DNA of 36,384 nt, taken from positions 1 to 36,384 of the forward strand of contig JAGVXD010000021.1 in assembly GCA_018303945.1 (NCBI GenBank). The letters are read 5' to 3'. Shown here in pieces: positions 23,672 through 32,188 of the stretch. Made by a program: the position numbers and the translations under genes. The notes beneath the pieces were generated by a model, which saw nothing but the letters and a program-made list of their open reading frames with translations, was not told the origin of the DNA and searched no databases. The stretch is from Candidatus Pacearchaeota archaeon. Its GTDB lineage: Archaea > Nanobdellota > Nanobdellia > Pacearchaeales > GW2011-AR1. Positions within the stretch are counted from its first letter, which is position 1. Each line of letters starts with the position of its first letter.

Positions 23672-24109
23672 ATGGTTAATCCAAAAAAAATTTATGGAGT
23701 AGTATACTCGCTACCACAAGAGATAACTGATAACCTTTTTAAAAAGAAAAGAGACATATTTGTGAAGTATCTCGGAGTTTCTGTAAATAAGAAATCTAAA
23801 ATAAGTTTGAGAGAAGGCATGAAAGTTTATTTTTATGCTTCTGGTTCAAACAAGTCCATTATTGGAGAAGGGAAGATTAAGAAAATATATTTTTTAAATT
23901 CTGGAGAGATTTTATCTAAATATAAGAATAGAATAATGTTTAATCTTTCAGAGTTCAAGACATACGTTAGAGATAGAGAGAGAAAAAATGCGATGGTATT
24001 AGAATTATCTCATCTAAAACCCTATGCAATACCAATAATACTGAATAAACCAATTAATATGGGCGGAAAATATATTAATACTAAAACTAAAAAATTTATG
24101 GGGCTTTAA
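23672..24109 (+). CDS. DUF365 (PUA/ASCH-like fold) protein within the type III R-M operon
   Basis: 145 aa. The pattern KIYGVVYSLPQEITDNLFKK, DIFVKYLGVSV, REGMKVYFYAS, IIGEGKIKKIYF, NRIMFNLSEFKTYVRDRERK, and a closing PINMGGKYI matches the archaeal DUF365 family as I recall it (GVVYPIP, VFVKP, GMKLVFYQS, VGEAxIKxI, GDRIFL, PVGGQYL). Members look like PUA/ASCH-type barrels, related to folds that read modified bases or bind RNA. The ATG follows the mod stop without a gap, with AAGGAGA as SD, and res starts 3 bp after its end. The placement suggests it works with Mod/Res, perhaps as a modified-base sensor; that is inference. Confidence 0.72.
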   Translation: MVNPKKIYGVVYSLPQEITDNLFKKKRDIFVKYLGVSVNKKSKISLREGMKVYFYASGSNKSIIGEGKIKKIYFLNSGEILSKYKNRIMFNLSEFKTYVRDRERKNAMVLELSHLKPYAIPIILNKPINMGGKYINTKTKKFMGL

Positions 24110-24112
24110 GAA

Positions 24113-26689
24113 ATGGTTAAAAAAGAACAATTCCTATATGAGAAATTAGATACTTTTTCAGAATTAGGTGGATTAAAAAGAGAAGTCCCTGATTTTATAA
24201 TAAAAAATCTTAATCAAAAACTACCATTAAGACCTTATCAGGTTGAGGCATTTTCAAGGTTTTTCTATTATCTTAATAATTATCCTGAAAGAAAAATGCC
24301 AGCCCATTTATTATTTAATATGGCTACTGGGAGCGGAAAAACCATGATTATGGCTGGGTTAATTCTTTATCTATATAATCTGGGATATAGAAACTTCTTA
24401 TTTTTTGTAAATTCTGATAATATTATAAAAAAGACCAAAGATAACTTTTTGAATAATCTCTCCAATAAATATCTTTTTAATAACAAGATAGATATTGAAA
24501 ATAAAGAAATAAAAGTTAATGATGTAAATAATTTTGAAGGTGTAAATATTGAAGATATAAACATTTGTTTTACAACTATTCAACAATTACATATTGATTT
24601 AAACAAAGAGAAAGAAAATTCTATAACTTTTGAAGATTTTAAGCAAAATAAAGTTGTTATTCTTTCTGATGAGGCACATCACGGACAGGTTCAAACAAAG
24701 CAAAAAGAATTAACTGAAAAACCAAATTGGGAAAATACGATTATAAAAGTTTTTAATCAGCACATTGATAATATTCTGTTAGAATTCACCGCAACCCTCG
24801 ATTTACTACATAAAGATATTGAAACAAAATATAAAGATAAGATAGTTTACAAGTATGATTTAAGACATTTCAGAAACGATGGATATTCCAAAGAAGTAAA
24901 TATTTTACAGGCAGATTTAGAAAGAAGAGAAAGGATACTATTATCAATTCTTCTTAATCAATATAAACAGGACATAGCAGGAAAGCACGGACTAAATATA
25001 AAACCAGTTATTTTATTTAAAGCACAAAAGACAATAGAACAATCAAATGAGAATAAAGAGTTATTTCATAATTTGATTGAAAATCTCTCAAAAGAAGAGA
25101 TAATCAAGATTAAATCAAGAACCGATATAAAGGAAATAAAAAAAGTTTTTTCCTTTTATGAAAAAGAGAATATATCAATAGATATACTAATAAAAAAGCT
25201 AAAGATTAATTTTGCAGAGAACAAGTGTTTAAGTGTTAATGAAGAATCAGAAAAAGAAAAATATCAACTTTTAATTAATTCTTTAGAAGACAATGATAAT
25301 CAGATAAGAGCTATTTTTGCTGTTCAAAAGCTAAACGAAGGATGGGATGTATTAAACTTGTTCGATATTGTTAGACTATATGAAACAAGAGATGCAAAAG
25401 GTAGTAAGGTGGGGAAAACTACTATTGCCGAAGCTCAATTAATAGGAAGAGGAGCAAGGTATTTTCCATTTAAGACAAGCGAAGAACAAGAAAGATTTAA
25501 GAGAAAATATGATAAAGACTTAGACAATGAGTTAAGGATATTGGAAGAACTACACTATCATAGTTTAAATGAATCAAGGTATATTTCTGAAATAAAAAAA
25601 GCTCTTGTAGAAGAAGGTTTAATGGATGAAAAGACGACTGAAAAAGAACTTAAATTAAAAGAGGGTTTCAAAAAATCGCCGTTCTTTAAGAATGGAATTG
25701 TTTACATAAACAAGAAGGTAAAAAAAGATTATTCAAAAGTTAAATCTTTCTCGGACTTAGGAGTTAAAGATAAAGATTTTAATTTTAATCTTTATTCAAT
25801 GAAGGGAAAGATTACAAGAGCTTTAACAGATGAAAATTATGATAATTTACAGATAGAAAAAAAGACTAAAACAATTAAGATAGGAGAAATACAAAAACAC
25901 ATAATTCTAAATGCTTTAGCAAGAAGCGAATTCTTTAAGTTTGAAAATATAAAAAAATATATTCCCAACATTAAATCTATCTCTGAATTACTGGAAGATA
26001 AGAGTTACTTAGCAGATATTCAAATTGTATTTTCAGGGATTAAAGAAGATATAGATAACATCTCAAATAAGGACAAATTTCTGGCTATTATTAATGTTCT
26101 TAATGAAATAGAATTAAAATTTAAGTTGAACAAAAAAGACTATATAGGGACAAGCGAATTTTTCCCTGAAAAAATATCAAAAATCTTTATTGACAAGATT
26201 ATCAAAGTAGAAAAAGATACGAAAAGAGAAGATGGGCAAGAAGAATTTTTAGAAAATAAAAATTGGTATGTTTTTAATGCAAACTATGGGACAAGTGAAG
26301 AGAAAGCATTTATTCTCTTAATTGATAGATTAATCAACGAAAACTTCAAAGAAAAATATGACTGGATTTACGTTATAAGGAACGAACTGCACTTTAAATT
26401 ATACAATTTTGATGATGGAGATGCCTTTGCTCCTGACTTTGTTCTTTTTATGAGAGATAAAAACGGGAAGAAATTAGTTTATCAGATATTTATAGAACCA
26501 AAGGGACAATTTTTAGAAGAAACTGATAAATGGAAAGAGCAGTTTTTACTTTCAATTCAGAAAAGATTTAATTCTAATGACTTAATTAAGTTCATAGAAA
26601 CAACAAAATATAAATTGGTGGGACTACCTTTCTATATGGAACATAGAGAAAACGAGTTTAAAGAAGCCTTGATTAAAAGTTTAGAGTAA
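24113..26689 (+). CDS. res: Type III restriction enzyme Res (SF2 helicase-like ATPase plus nuclease)
   Basis: 858 aa. The ATP-driven DNA-sliding motor has Walker A ATGSGKT (71-77), motif II DEAH (186-189, VVILSDEAHHGQ), motif III-like FTATLD and motif VI AQLIGRGARYFPF. The C-terminal PD-(D/E)xK nuclease is visible as PD at 774-775 (FAPDFVLFM) and EPK with Glu795 and Lys797 (IFIEPKGQ). Both active sites are intact and the length is slightly below EcoP15I Res. It cuts unmodified DNA after communication between two Mod-bound sites. Last gene of the cargo operon; the right transposon end is 27 bp after its stop. Confidence 0.95.
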   Translation: MVKKEQFLYEKLDTFSELGGLKREVPDFIIKNLNQKLPLRPYQVEAFSRFFYYLNNYPERKMPAHLLFNMATGSGKTMIMAGLILYLYNLGYRNFLFFVNSDNIIKKTKDNFLNNLSNKYLFNNKIDIENKEIKVNDVNNFEGVNIEDINICFTTIQQLHIDLNKEKENSITFEDFKQNKVVILSDEAHHGQVQTKQKELTEKPNWENTIIKVFNQHIDNILLEFTATLDLLHKDIETKYKDKIVYKYDLRHFRNDGYSKEVNILQADLERRERILLSILLNQYKQDIAGKHGLNIKPVILFKAQKTIEQSNENKELFHNLIENLSKEEIIKIKSRTDIKEIKKVFSFYEKENISIDILIKKLKINFAENKCLSVNEESEKEKYQLLINSLEDNDNQIRAIFAVQKLNEGWDVLNLFDIVRLYETRDAKGSKVGKTTIAEAQLIGRGARYFPFKTSEEQERFKRKYDKDLDNELRILEELHYHSLNESRYISEIKKALVEEGLMDEKTTEKELKLKEGFKKSPFFKNGIVYINKKVKKDYSKVKSFSDLGVKDKDFNFNLYSMKGKITRALTDENYDNLQIEKKTKTIKIGEIQKHIILNALARSEFFKFENIKKYIPNIKSISELLEDKSYLADIQIVFSGIKEDIDNISNKDKFLAIINVLNEIELKFKLNKKDYIGTSEFFPEKISKIFIDKIIKVEKDTKREDGQEEFLENKNWYVFNANYGTSEEKAFILLIDRLINENFKEKYDWIYVIRNELHFKLYNFDDGDAFAPDFVLFMRDKNGKKLVYQIFIEPKGQFLEETDKWKEQFLLSIQKRFNSNDLIKFIETTKYKLVGLPFYMEHRENEFKEALIKSLE

Positions 26690-26715
26690 AACTCCCAACA
26701 CTTAACAGCTTACCT

Positions 26716-26739
26716 ATCTCCCGAAAACTTAACACTCTC
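26716..26739 (-). repeat. Right terminal inverted repeat
   Basis: In reverse complement it begins GAGAGTGTTAAGTTTTCGGG, aligned without gaps to the left end. A further partial copy (AAACTCCCAACACTTAAC) lies just inside, directly after the res stop, resembling the inner part of the left end. Confidence 0.75.
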
Positions 26740-26748
26740 AACACACAA
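26740..26748. repeat. Right 9-bp direct repeat (target-site duplication)
   Basis: AACACACAA, identical to 19909-19917. It ends only four bases before the TATA box of the following gene. Confidence 0.8.
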
Positions 26749-26752
26749 TAGT

Positions 26753-26788
26753 TTTAAATAAGCGTGCAACTTTGCAAATTAGAAAGAG
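26753..26788 (+). promoter_or_regulatory. Promoter and RBS deciding the start of the 26791 gene
   Basis: TTTAAATA (26753-26760) predicts a start near 26782, downstream of the GTG at 26764 chosen by the ORF track. GAGG (26785-26788) then precedes ATG 26791. The N-terminus should be MAVNIHNL. Confidence 0.6.
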
Positions 26789-26790
26789 GC

Positions 26791-28395
26791 ATGGCAGTCA
26801 ATATTCACAATCTTATAGCGGCAATACGTCCAGACTTATACTGTGACAAGAGCGATAGAGAGCTGATAAAAAAGGTAAAGGAAGTCGCTGCAAAAGAAGG
26901 GTATCTAAAGGCGGCAGAGATCGCTAAACCACGGGAAACAGAGCCAATGGACCTTGTAGAAATACAATTTAAAAGCCCGGCAGAAAAGCACGGTTTGAAA
27001 AGCCCGGCACAAAAAAATGTTCTGATATATGATTCAACTTCTGAAGGATTGGAGCCAACATATTTCTGGATTATTGATAAAATGTCTGAAGAATATAAAA
27101 AAACTGAAAAGCTCATAGACAACTTCGTCTCTTCACCAGGTTCCGGACATTTCTCTGAAATGAACATGAAAGCCACAAAAATGCAGGAGGAAGGGATGAA
27201 ACTTCTTGGCTCGGCAAATCAAGTTATAAAATCAATACTTAGCTTAATATACGATCTTAAAGAGTTCAAGATAAGACTTGCCCTCTATAATGATTATCAC
27301 AGTGAAGATAAGACGAAGAAGAATTCAGCTTTGCTCTCATTGAAACAGATATGGATGGATACAGTTGATGTAAAAAGAGGGCCAACTGCTTTAAAGGGAC
27401 TTATACAGCAGTTTGATTACGTAACTGTAATTGACGCTTTTATGTCTGCCGAATCACTTGAGCATGTTACTAAATCTGAAAGAGAAGGCGGGCTGGACCT
27501 TAACGACAGAGTAAGAAGAATAATACAACAGAGAGTAGGAGAGTTCTTTCGGTGGATAGACGAGTCTGAAAGAGAATTAAGGAAAAGATACCAGATAGAA
27601 CGCACATATTTGAAAAGCCAAGTAAGCACTGTCAAACTATACGCAAGATGGGCTAAACCATATTTAAGAGCGGCTCAAAAACTGGAACAGAATGCTAATC
27701 CTGAAAGCTGGTCTGGGAGCTTCGCCGCTGGATTGGTAAGCGCTTTTAATACATCTATATTGGAGCTTGTTCTTATGGGAACTGCTCCATATAGTCCTGA
27801 TGCGGATATTGCTCAGGGAGACCTTCCTAAAATTGCAGGAGATAAAAAATTAAGAAAATACGCTTCACTTGTTCTGGTAGAGTTCCATTTCAGAAGCATA
27901 CCTGAAAGAACAAACCAGGGAGGATATGGCTTCAGAGGAAGAATAGAGATTATATTCAGCGGTTATGGACTGAATGAAGATGAAATAAAAATATTCAAGA
28001 GCGCACTGCTAAAGGATGATTTAAAAGATGTCTTGCAGCTTGTTGAGGGGGCAACTGGAGAGAGTCTTGAGGTTATGATGAAAGACATAGACGAATTCAT
28101 GAAAGAAGATGAAAAAAAGGAGTCTAAGGAAGAGAAGAAAAGCGGAGATGTAAATCCTTTCTCCGAGCTCCTCTCTATTTTCAAGCCAAATAAAGAGGAG
28201 TCTAAGGAAGAGAAGAAGGAAGAAAAAAGCGAGAAGAAGGAAGAATTCAACGACAAGAAAATCATACCTAAGGATTCACAAGTAGAAGAGCTTCTTAGGT
28301 CACAGGCAATAATTGGAGCCAGAAGAAGAGCATATAGACTTTATGATTTGTACAAGAAGTCAAAGGGATTGTTTACTGTTCCTGACCTTGTGTAG
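26791..28395 (+). CDS. Conserved-looking helical protein of unknown function, 534 aa
   Basis: Mostly alpha-helical, no signal peptide or transmembrane segment, hence cytoplasmic. Features: a basic N-terminal region (KVKEVAAKEGYLKAAEIAKP), long helices with heptad character near 95-300 (KKTEKLIDNFV; DESERELRKRYQIER), a beta-containing block around 350-390 (ASLVLVEFHFRSIPE; FRGRIEIIFSG), a very acidic/basic Lys-Glu linker (~430-495), and a C-terminal helix with Arg-rich IIGARRRAYRLYDLYKK. No enzymatic motif seen. I associate this type of protein with DPANN genomes but cannot name a family. It starts the block of unknown genes to the right of the mobile element. Function not assigned. Confidence 0.75.
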   Translation: MAVNIHNLIAAIRPDLYCDKSDRELIKKVKEVAAKEGYLKAAEIAKPRETEPMDLVEIQFKSPAEKHGLKSPAQKNVLIYDSTSEGLEPTYFWIIDKMSEEYKKTEKLIDNFVSSPGSGHFSEMNMKATKMQEEGMKLLGSANQVIKSILSLIYDLKEFKIRLALYNDYHSEDKTKKNSALLSLKQIWMDTVDVKRGPTALKGLIQQFDYVTVIDAFMSAESLEHVTKSEREGGLDLNDRVRRIIQQRVGEFFRWIDESERELRKRYQIERTYLKSQVSTVKLYARWAKPYLRAAQKLEQNANPESWSGSFAAGLVSAFNTSILELVLMGTAPYSPDADIAQGDLPKIAGDKKLRKYASLVLVEFHFRSIPERTNQGGYGFRGRIEIIFSGYGLNEDEIKIFKSALLKDDLKDVLQLVEGATGESLEVMMKDIDEFMKEDEKKESKEEKKSGDVNPFSELLSIFKPNKEESKEEKKEEKSEKKEEFNDKKIIPKDSQVEELLRSQAIIGARRRAYRLYDLYKKSKGLFTVPDLV

Positions 28396-28456
28396 TCCAT
28401 AAAATCTACTTCGCTTGAAACACACAATTTAAATAATTGTTTATATTGTATAGATA

Positions 28457-28954
28457 ATGACTAAGGTGAAAATAATAAGGCTGATTGAGCCTAAAGTAAA
28501 AGAAGTGAAGATAAATGATAAGGAAAAGGAAGCTAGCCTTGAGGAAATGACTAATGACGAGTCGCCTGAAACCAAGGCATGGCTTTCCACCGATACAGAA
28601 AGGCCGACTACATTGATAAGGGTTGATAGAGAAAGACAGGTGGCAGCTCCACGAGAGCAAGCGCAAACACCTGTCGCAAATAATCAGGCGAGAAGCAAAG
28701 AATTTTCAGCTTATGAAACTCAAATTAGACAGGACGAATTAAAGAAAGAATACGCGTCTGCAAGAGCATCTCAAATATCACCTATGCTTCTAAGGGATGA
28801 AAGAACGTTGACTAGTTCTCCTCAACAAAACGTTCTTTCCGGAAATGAAAGACAGAGAGAACGCTTCCCTATCCAAGATGATGGGAAGAAATACGAAGCC
28901 GAGAGAGGCGTGGCAGAAGTAAGAACTAAACGCAAGATGCCCTGGGATATTTAA
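28457..28954 (+). CDS. Hypothetical low-complexity protein, 165 aa
   Basis: A TATA box TTTAAATA (28428-28435) exactly 26 bp upstream gives a leaderless ATG 28457. The N-terminal ~20 residues could form a beta strand with basic residues (TKVKIIRLIEPKVKEVKIN). The rest is Glu/Arg/Gln/Ser rich and probably disordered (VDRERQVAAPREQAQTPVAN), ending TKRKMPWDI. No known domain. It lies between two larger unknown genes, each with its own promoter, so they form a cluster but not necessarily one transcript. Possibly a scaffold or partner of its neighbours; that is a guess from context only. Confidence 0.6.
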   Translation: MTKVKIIRLIEPKVKEVKINDKEKEASLEEMTNDESPETKAWLSTDTERPTTLIRVDRERQVAAPREQAQTPVANNQARSKEFSAYETQIRQDELKKEYASARASQISPMLLRDERTLTSSPQQNVLSGNERQRERFPIQDDGKKYEAERGVAEVRTKRKMPWDI

Positions 28955-28995
28955 GTGAAAGTTATATTTATATACCTGGCAGGCGTTTAGGTAAT

Positions 28996-30825
28996 ATGGG
29001 GGGAGATTATCAATTTTACGGGGGTGCAGCTTACACAATAAATCCTGATAATGATGAGCTATTTCAAGGATTTTCTTCTTATAGAGCTCCTGCCGGGAGC
29101 TTTGGGATTTCTACGGATCCAAGAACTGCTAATCAGTTGAAAGCAGTAGCTGATAAGTTTAACACTGGAACGAAAGCAGTTGAAGTATCTGCTATAACTC
29201 CAAACATACTTGAATCAATACCAAATCAACATTTAGAGGAATTAAACAAACTTAGAAAACTAGTTGGAGCTGAATTAACATTCCATGGGCCGATTGTAGA
29301 GCCAACTGGAATAGGAAGAGATGGGTGGGATGAAGAAAAGAGGATTCAGGCAGAACGCCAGATGTGGAGTGCTGTTGAGAGAGGGCAAAAGATTAATTCT
29401 GATGGCAATTTAGTCGTGACTTTTCATTCTTCTGCTGGCCTGCCAGAAATAAAAACGAGAAAGAAAACAGAAGATGGAAAAGAACAGGTAAGCGAATTCT
29501 GGGTTATTGATGAAAGAGAAGGGAAATTTGCGCCTTTAAAGATAAAAGAAGATTATTTCAAGGATACAACTCCAAATGCTGAACAAACCCTGACTAAATT
29601 AAACAAGGAAAACTGGGATAACTCACTGACACATGCAAGCTATAATGCTCATCAATCAAGTGCTATCCTTGAATCGGCAATAAAGCAAGTAAAGCAGCTA
29701 GACCCACAAACAAAACTTACAACCGATGAGTTAGTTAATGTTTATGCTAAAAGCCGAACTCCTGAAGGGCAGAAATATCTTAACGCTCTTAGCCCAGAAA
29801 CAAGGAAAGCAGCAGGCGAATTAATGAGTCAGTTAAATCATGCTGAAAATTATGTAAGAACGGCATATAATGAGCTTCAGAATCTGTACAATCAAGCTTA
29901 TTCTGCGGCAGTTTTATCTAATAATGAGAAAGACTTGGATAAGCTTAAAGCTTTCAGGGCGGAAATTCTGCCAAAAATTAATAAAGAAAATCTGGAGAAG
30001 CCCGATAATATGGCTAAGCTAAATGAGGAAATTGTAGATGGTATTAAGACTTTAAGCACCTTAAATGATGTACCTAAAATATACAAGCCATTAAATGAGT
30101 TTGCCATTGATAAAGCTTCAGATACATTTGCAGGAATTGCATATAAATCTTATGATAAATTTGGGGAAAAAGCGCCAATCATAAGCATAGAAAATCCTCC
30201 CGCAGGGGGAGCATTGAGCCGGGGCGAAGACTTGAGGGATTTAATTAAATCTACCCGTAAGAAATTCGAGAAAAAGCTGCAGGATGACGGAGTTAGTGAA
30301 GATGAAGCCAGGAAAATAGCTGAAAAGCAAATTGGCATTACTTGGGACGTTGGCCATATAAATATGATAAGAAAGTTTGGTTATGATGACAAAGATTTAG
30401 AGAAAGAAACTAAAAAAATCGCCCCATTTGTCAAGCACGTTCATCTTTCAGATAATTTTGGTTTAGAACATACTGAACTGCCAATGGGGATGGGAAACGT
30501 GCCTATAAAGAAGCACATGGAAATTCTTGACCAATATGCAAAGCAAGCTAAGAAGATAATTGAGACTGGAGACTGGTATAATCATTTCAAACATAGTCCT
30601 CTGGCTGAAAGTTTTGCTGCTTTCGGCTCTCCAATTTATGCAATGCAGGCATCTCCTTATTGGAGTACTGCAAGAGGAAGCATGAGTGGAGGTTATTTCG
30701 CCGGATATGGATTAAATCCCGACATTCATCACACAGTATATGGTGGGGGATTCTCTACGCTTCCGGTTGAACTTGGGGGAAATATGAGTGGAAGAAGTAG
30801 ATTTTCAGGAACTCCTAACGAATAA
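28996..30825 (+). CDS. Xylose-isomerase-like TIM-barrel protein (endonuclease IV superfamily) with helical insert
   Basis: 609 aa, no signal peptide. N-terminal Gly/Tyr-rich segment, then barrel strands: TGTKAVEVSAI, LTFHGP (His97) with GIGRDGW, LVVTFHSSAGLPE, then a ~150-residue helical insert (about 200-370). The barrel resumes with ISIENPPAGG (Glu399), ITWDVGHINMI (Asp451, His454) and VKHVHLSDNFG (His481, His483). These Glu/Asp/His positions are those of the divalent-metal site in the AP-endonuclease-2/sugar isomerase superfamily. The C-terminal ~60 residues are Gly/Ser/Tyr-rich. It may be a sugar epimerase/isomerase or a nuclease; substrate unknown. The TATA TTTATATA is 26 bp from the ATG. 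Confidence 0.75.
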   Translation: MGGDYQFYGGAAYTINPDNDELFQGFSSYRAPAGSFGISTDPRTANQLKAVADKFNTGTKAVEVSAITPNILESIPNQHLEELNKLRKLVGAELTFHGPIVEPTGIGRDGWDEEKRIQAERQMWSAVERGQKINSDGNLVVTFHSSAGLPEIKTRKKTEDGKEQVSEFWVIDEREGKFAPLKIKEDYFKDTTPNAEQTLTKLNKENWDNSLTHASYNAHQSSAILESAIKQVKQLDPQTKLTTDELVNVYAKSRTPEGQKYLNALSPETRKAAGELMSQLNHAENYVRTAYNELQNLYNQAYSAAVLSNNEKDLDKLKAFRAEILPKINKENLEKPDNMAKLNEEIVDGIKTLSTLNDVPKIYKPLNEFAIDKASDTFAGIAYKSYDKFGEKAPIISIENPPAGGALSRGEDLRDLIKSTRKKFEKKLQDDGVSEDEARKIAEKQIGITWDVGHINMIRKFGYDDKDLEKETKKIAPFVKHVHLSDNFGLEHTELPMGMGNVPIKKHMEILDQYAKQAKKIIETGDWYNHFKHSPLAESFAAFGSPIYAMQASPYWSTARGSMSGGYFAGYGLNPDIHHTVYGGGFSTLPVELGGNMSGRSRFSGTPNE

Positions 30826-30862
30826 CACTACACCATATAAATACTTAAATTTATTTTATTTT

Positions 30863-31141
30863 GTGCCCAAATCTCAAACAATATATACTCTGTATTTTGT
30901 AAAGGAAGCCGGAACTAATGATGCAAACATGGCGGCTGTGGATATTCACAGTCTTCTTAATAATAATTGCATTGAAGATGGAGATATAATTTCTCTTGCA
31001 AGAGAATTTGTATCTTATGGATGGAAAATCTCTAAAACAGACCGAATAGAAACTATTTCCAACACTATTATTAATGAATGGGCACATAGACCTTGGAGAA
31101 GAAGCAGAGGTATAGAAAGTCTTGTAAAAAAGGGAGGATGA
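30863..31141 (+). CDS. Hypothetical protein, 92 aa, leaderless GTG start
   Basis: The ORF track begins inside the previous gene (30788). A TATA element (ATATAAATAC, ~30834-30843) lies 26 bp before an in-frame GTG at 30863, which is the better start and gives MPKSQTIYTLYFVKEAG. The protein is small and mixed alpha/beta with a basic Arg/Trp-rich end (WAHRPWRRSRGIESLVKK), perhaps nucleic-acid binding. No family recognised. Its stop overlaps the start of a 38-aa ORF. Confidence 0.55.
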   Translation: MPKSQTIYTLYFVKEAGTNDANMAAVDIHSLLNNNCIEDGDIISLAREFVSYGWKISKTDRIETISNTIINEWAHRPWRRSRGIESLVKKGG

Positions 31142-31254
31142 TGCAATTTACAGGATTTTCTTCTGCTAATCTTGATTTATTTTATAAAACATATAGAAAA
31201 TTCTGCAAGATAAATGAAGAATTAGAAAACACAAACTGTCTGCTAAAAAGATAA
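31138..31254 (+). CDS. Possible mini-protein, 38 aa, coupled to the preceding gene
   Basis: GGAGG is immediately followed by ATGATG, overlapping the TGA of the upstream gene, so reinitiation at 31138 or 31141 is plausible. The translation (FTGFSSANLDLFYKTYRKFC) is a single amphipathic helix with two Cys. It is below the ORF-track cutoff. Support is the coupling signal only. Confidence 0.35.
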   Translation: MMQFTGFSSANLDLFYKTYRKFCKINEELENTNCLLKR

Positions 31255-31313
31255 CTCATAAATCATGCTAGTAAACATTTAAAAATAAGTCTGCCGTAAG
31301 GAATATAAGGTAT

Positions 31314-32186
31314 ATGGAGCAAAATCTTAAAAAAAGAAAGGTGAAAGCGGTAGCTGTAAAAACTCTGAAAGAGAGCTCTCCTGAAAAGGGCCCTAGCTGG
31401 TCTAATGAGAAAGAAATAGCCATGGACTTTGCCACAAGAGTACATCAAAAATTTGACAGATTAATAAAGGCGAGCATTCTATTCGGTTCTCAAGCCAAAA
31501 ATACCTCTACAGAAAAGTCTGATATTGACATAATAATTATAATTGACGATGCTGCAATAGAATGGGATTTGGAGCTTGTAGCATGGTATAGAGAAGAAAT
31601 GGGGAAACTTGTATCCAATAGCGCATATCCGCGTGAATTGCATGTAAACACTGTCAAGCTCACAACTTGGTGGCAGGACTTAATGGAAGGAGATGCAGTT
31701 ATAATAAATATACTGCGTTATGGAGAAGTTCTTATTGACGTGGGAGGTTTCTTTAATCCATTAAAAATATTGCTGCAAAAAGGCAAGATAAAGTCAACTG
31801 TTGAAGCTGTTTATATTGCTTTGCAGAGAGCACCAACCCATTTATTAAGAAGCCGTGCAGCCAAAGTAAGCGCTGTTGAAGGTATATATTGGTGCATGGT
31901 TGATTCTGCACAAGCAGCTTTAATGACTGCTGGCAAGCTTCCGCCTAGTCCTGAACATATACCTTCTATGTTAAAGGAGGTATTTGTTGACACTGGAATG
32001 CTAAAGCTAGATTATGCGCATGAGCTCCATCAAATTTATTTAATTCATAAATCAGTTGCCCATCATGAAATTCACGATGTAAAGGGAGACGACCTTGACA
32101 AATGGAGCGAGAGAGCCAAAGATTTTCTTAGTGAGATGACTCGTTTAGTTGATGTCTTGGTTGAGAAAAGCAAAAAGAAAGATTAG
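31314..32186 (+). CDS. Fused nucleotidyltransferase (MNT) and HEPN-like domain protein
   Basis: 290 aa. A basic N-terminal extension (MEQNLKKRKVKAVAVKT) precedes a minimal nucleotidyltransferase core: FGSQAK (GS at 58-59) and SDIDIII with Asp70 and Asp72, the metal-binding DxD of the pol-beta superfamily. Residues ~155-285 are helical and HEPN-like (YIALQRAPTHLLRSRAAKVS; IHKSVAHHEIHDV). MNT and HEPN usually occur as adjacent toxin-antitoxin genes, in which the MNT AMPylates the HEPN RNase; here both are in one chain. The RNase Rx4-6H motif is not clear, so the HEPN part may be non-catalytic. The promoter TTTAAAAA is ~32 bp upstream with AAGGT before ATG. Confidence 0.78.
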   Translation: MEQNLKKRKVKAVAVKTLKESSPEKGPSWSNEKEIAMDFATRVHQKFDRLIKASILFGSQAKNTSTEKSDIDIIIIIDDAAIEWDLELVAWYREEMGKLVSNSAYPRELHVNTVKLTTWWQDLMEGDAVIINILRYGEVLIDVGGFFNPLKILLQKGKIKSTVEAVYIALQRAPTHLLRSRAAKVSAVEGIYWCMVDSAQAALMTAGKLPPSPEHIPSMLKEVFVDTGMLKLDYAHELHQIYLIHKSVAHHEIHDVKGDDLDKWSERAKDFLSEMTRLVDVLVEKSKKKD

Positions 32187-32188
32187 AG

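Larger units (their letters stand above)
19918..26739. mobile_element. 6.8-kb transposon carrying an IS6-like transposase and a type III restriction-modification operon
   Basis: Both ends begin with GAGAGTGTTA pointing inward (19918-19927; reverse complement at 26730-26739) and share GGGAG at the same offset, about 18 of 24 bases in total. An identical 9-bp AACACACAA flanks both outer edges. Between them are a DDE transposase (minus strand) and a plus-strand block: an RHH-like regulator, a second RHH-like regulator, mod, a DUF365 gene and res. The restriction genes look richer in A/T and Lys/Ile/Asn codons than the flanking housekeeping genes. No second copy of the terminal repeat was seen between transposase and cargo, so the whole 6.8 kb appears to be the mobile unit rather than an IS next to an R-M system. 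Confidence 0.8.

Noticed and set aside
26764-26790. GTG start for the 543-aa form
   Set aside because: It lies upstream of the transcription start predicted from the TATA at 26753-26760; ATG 26791 is preferred.
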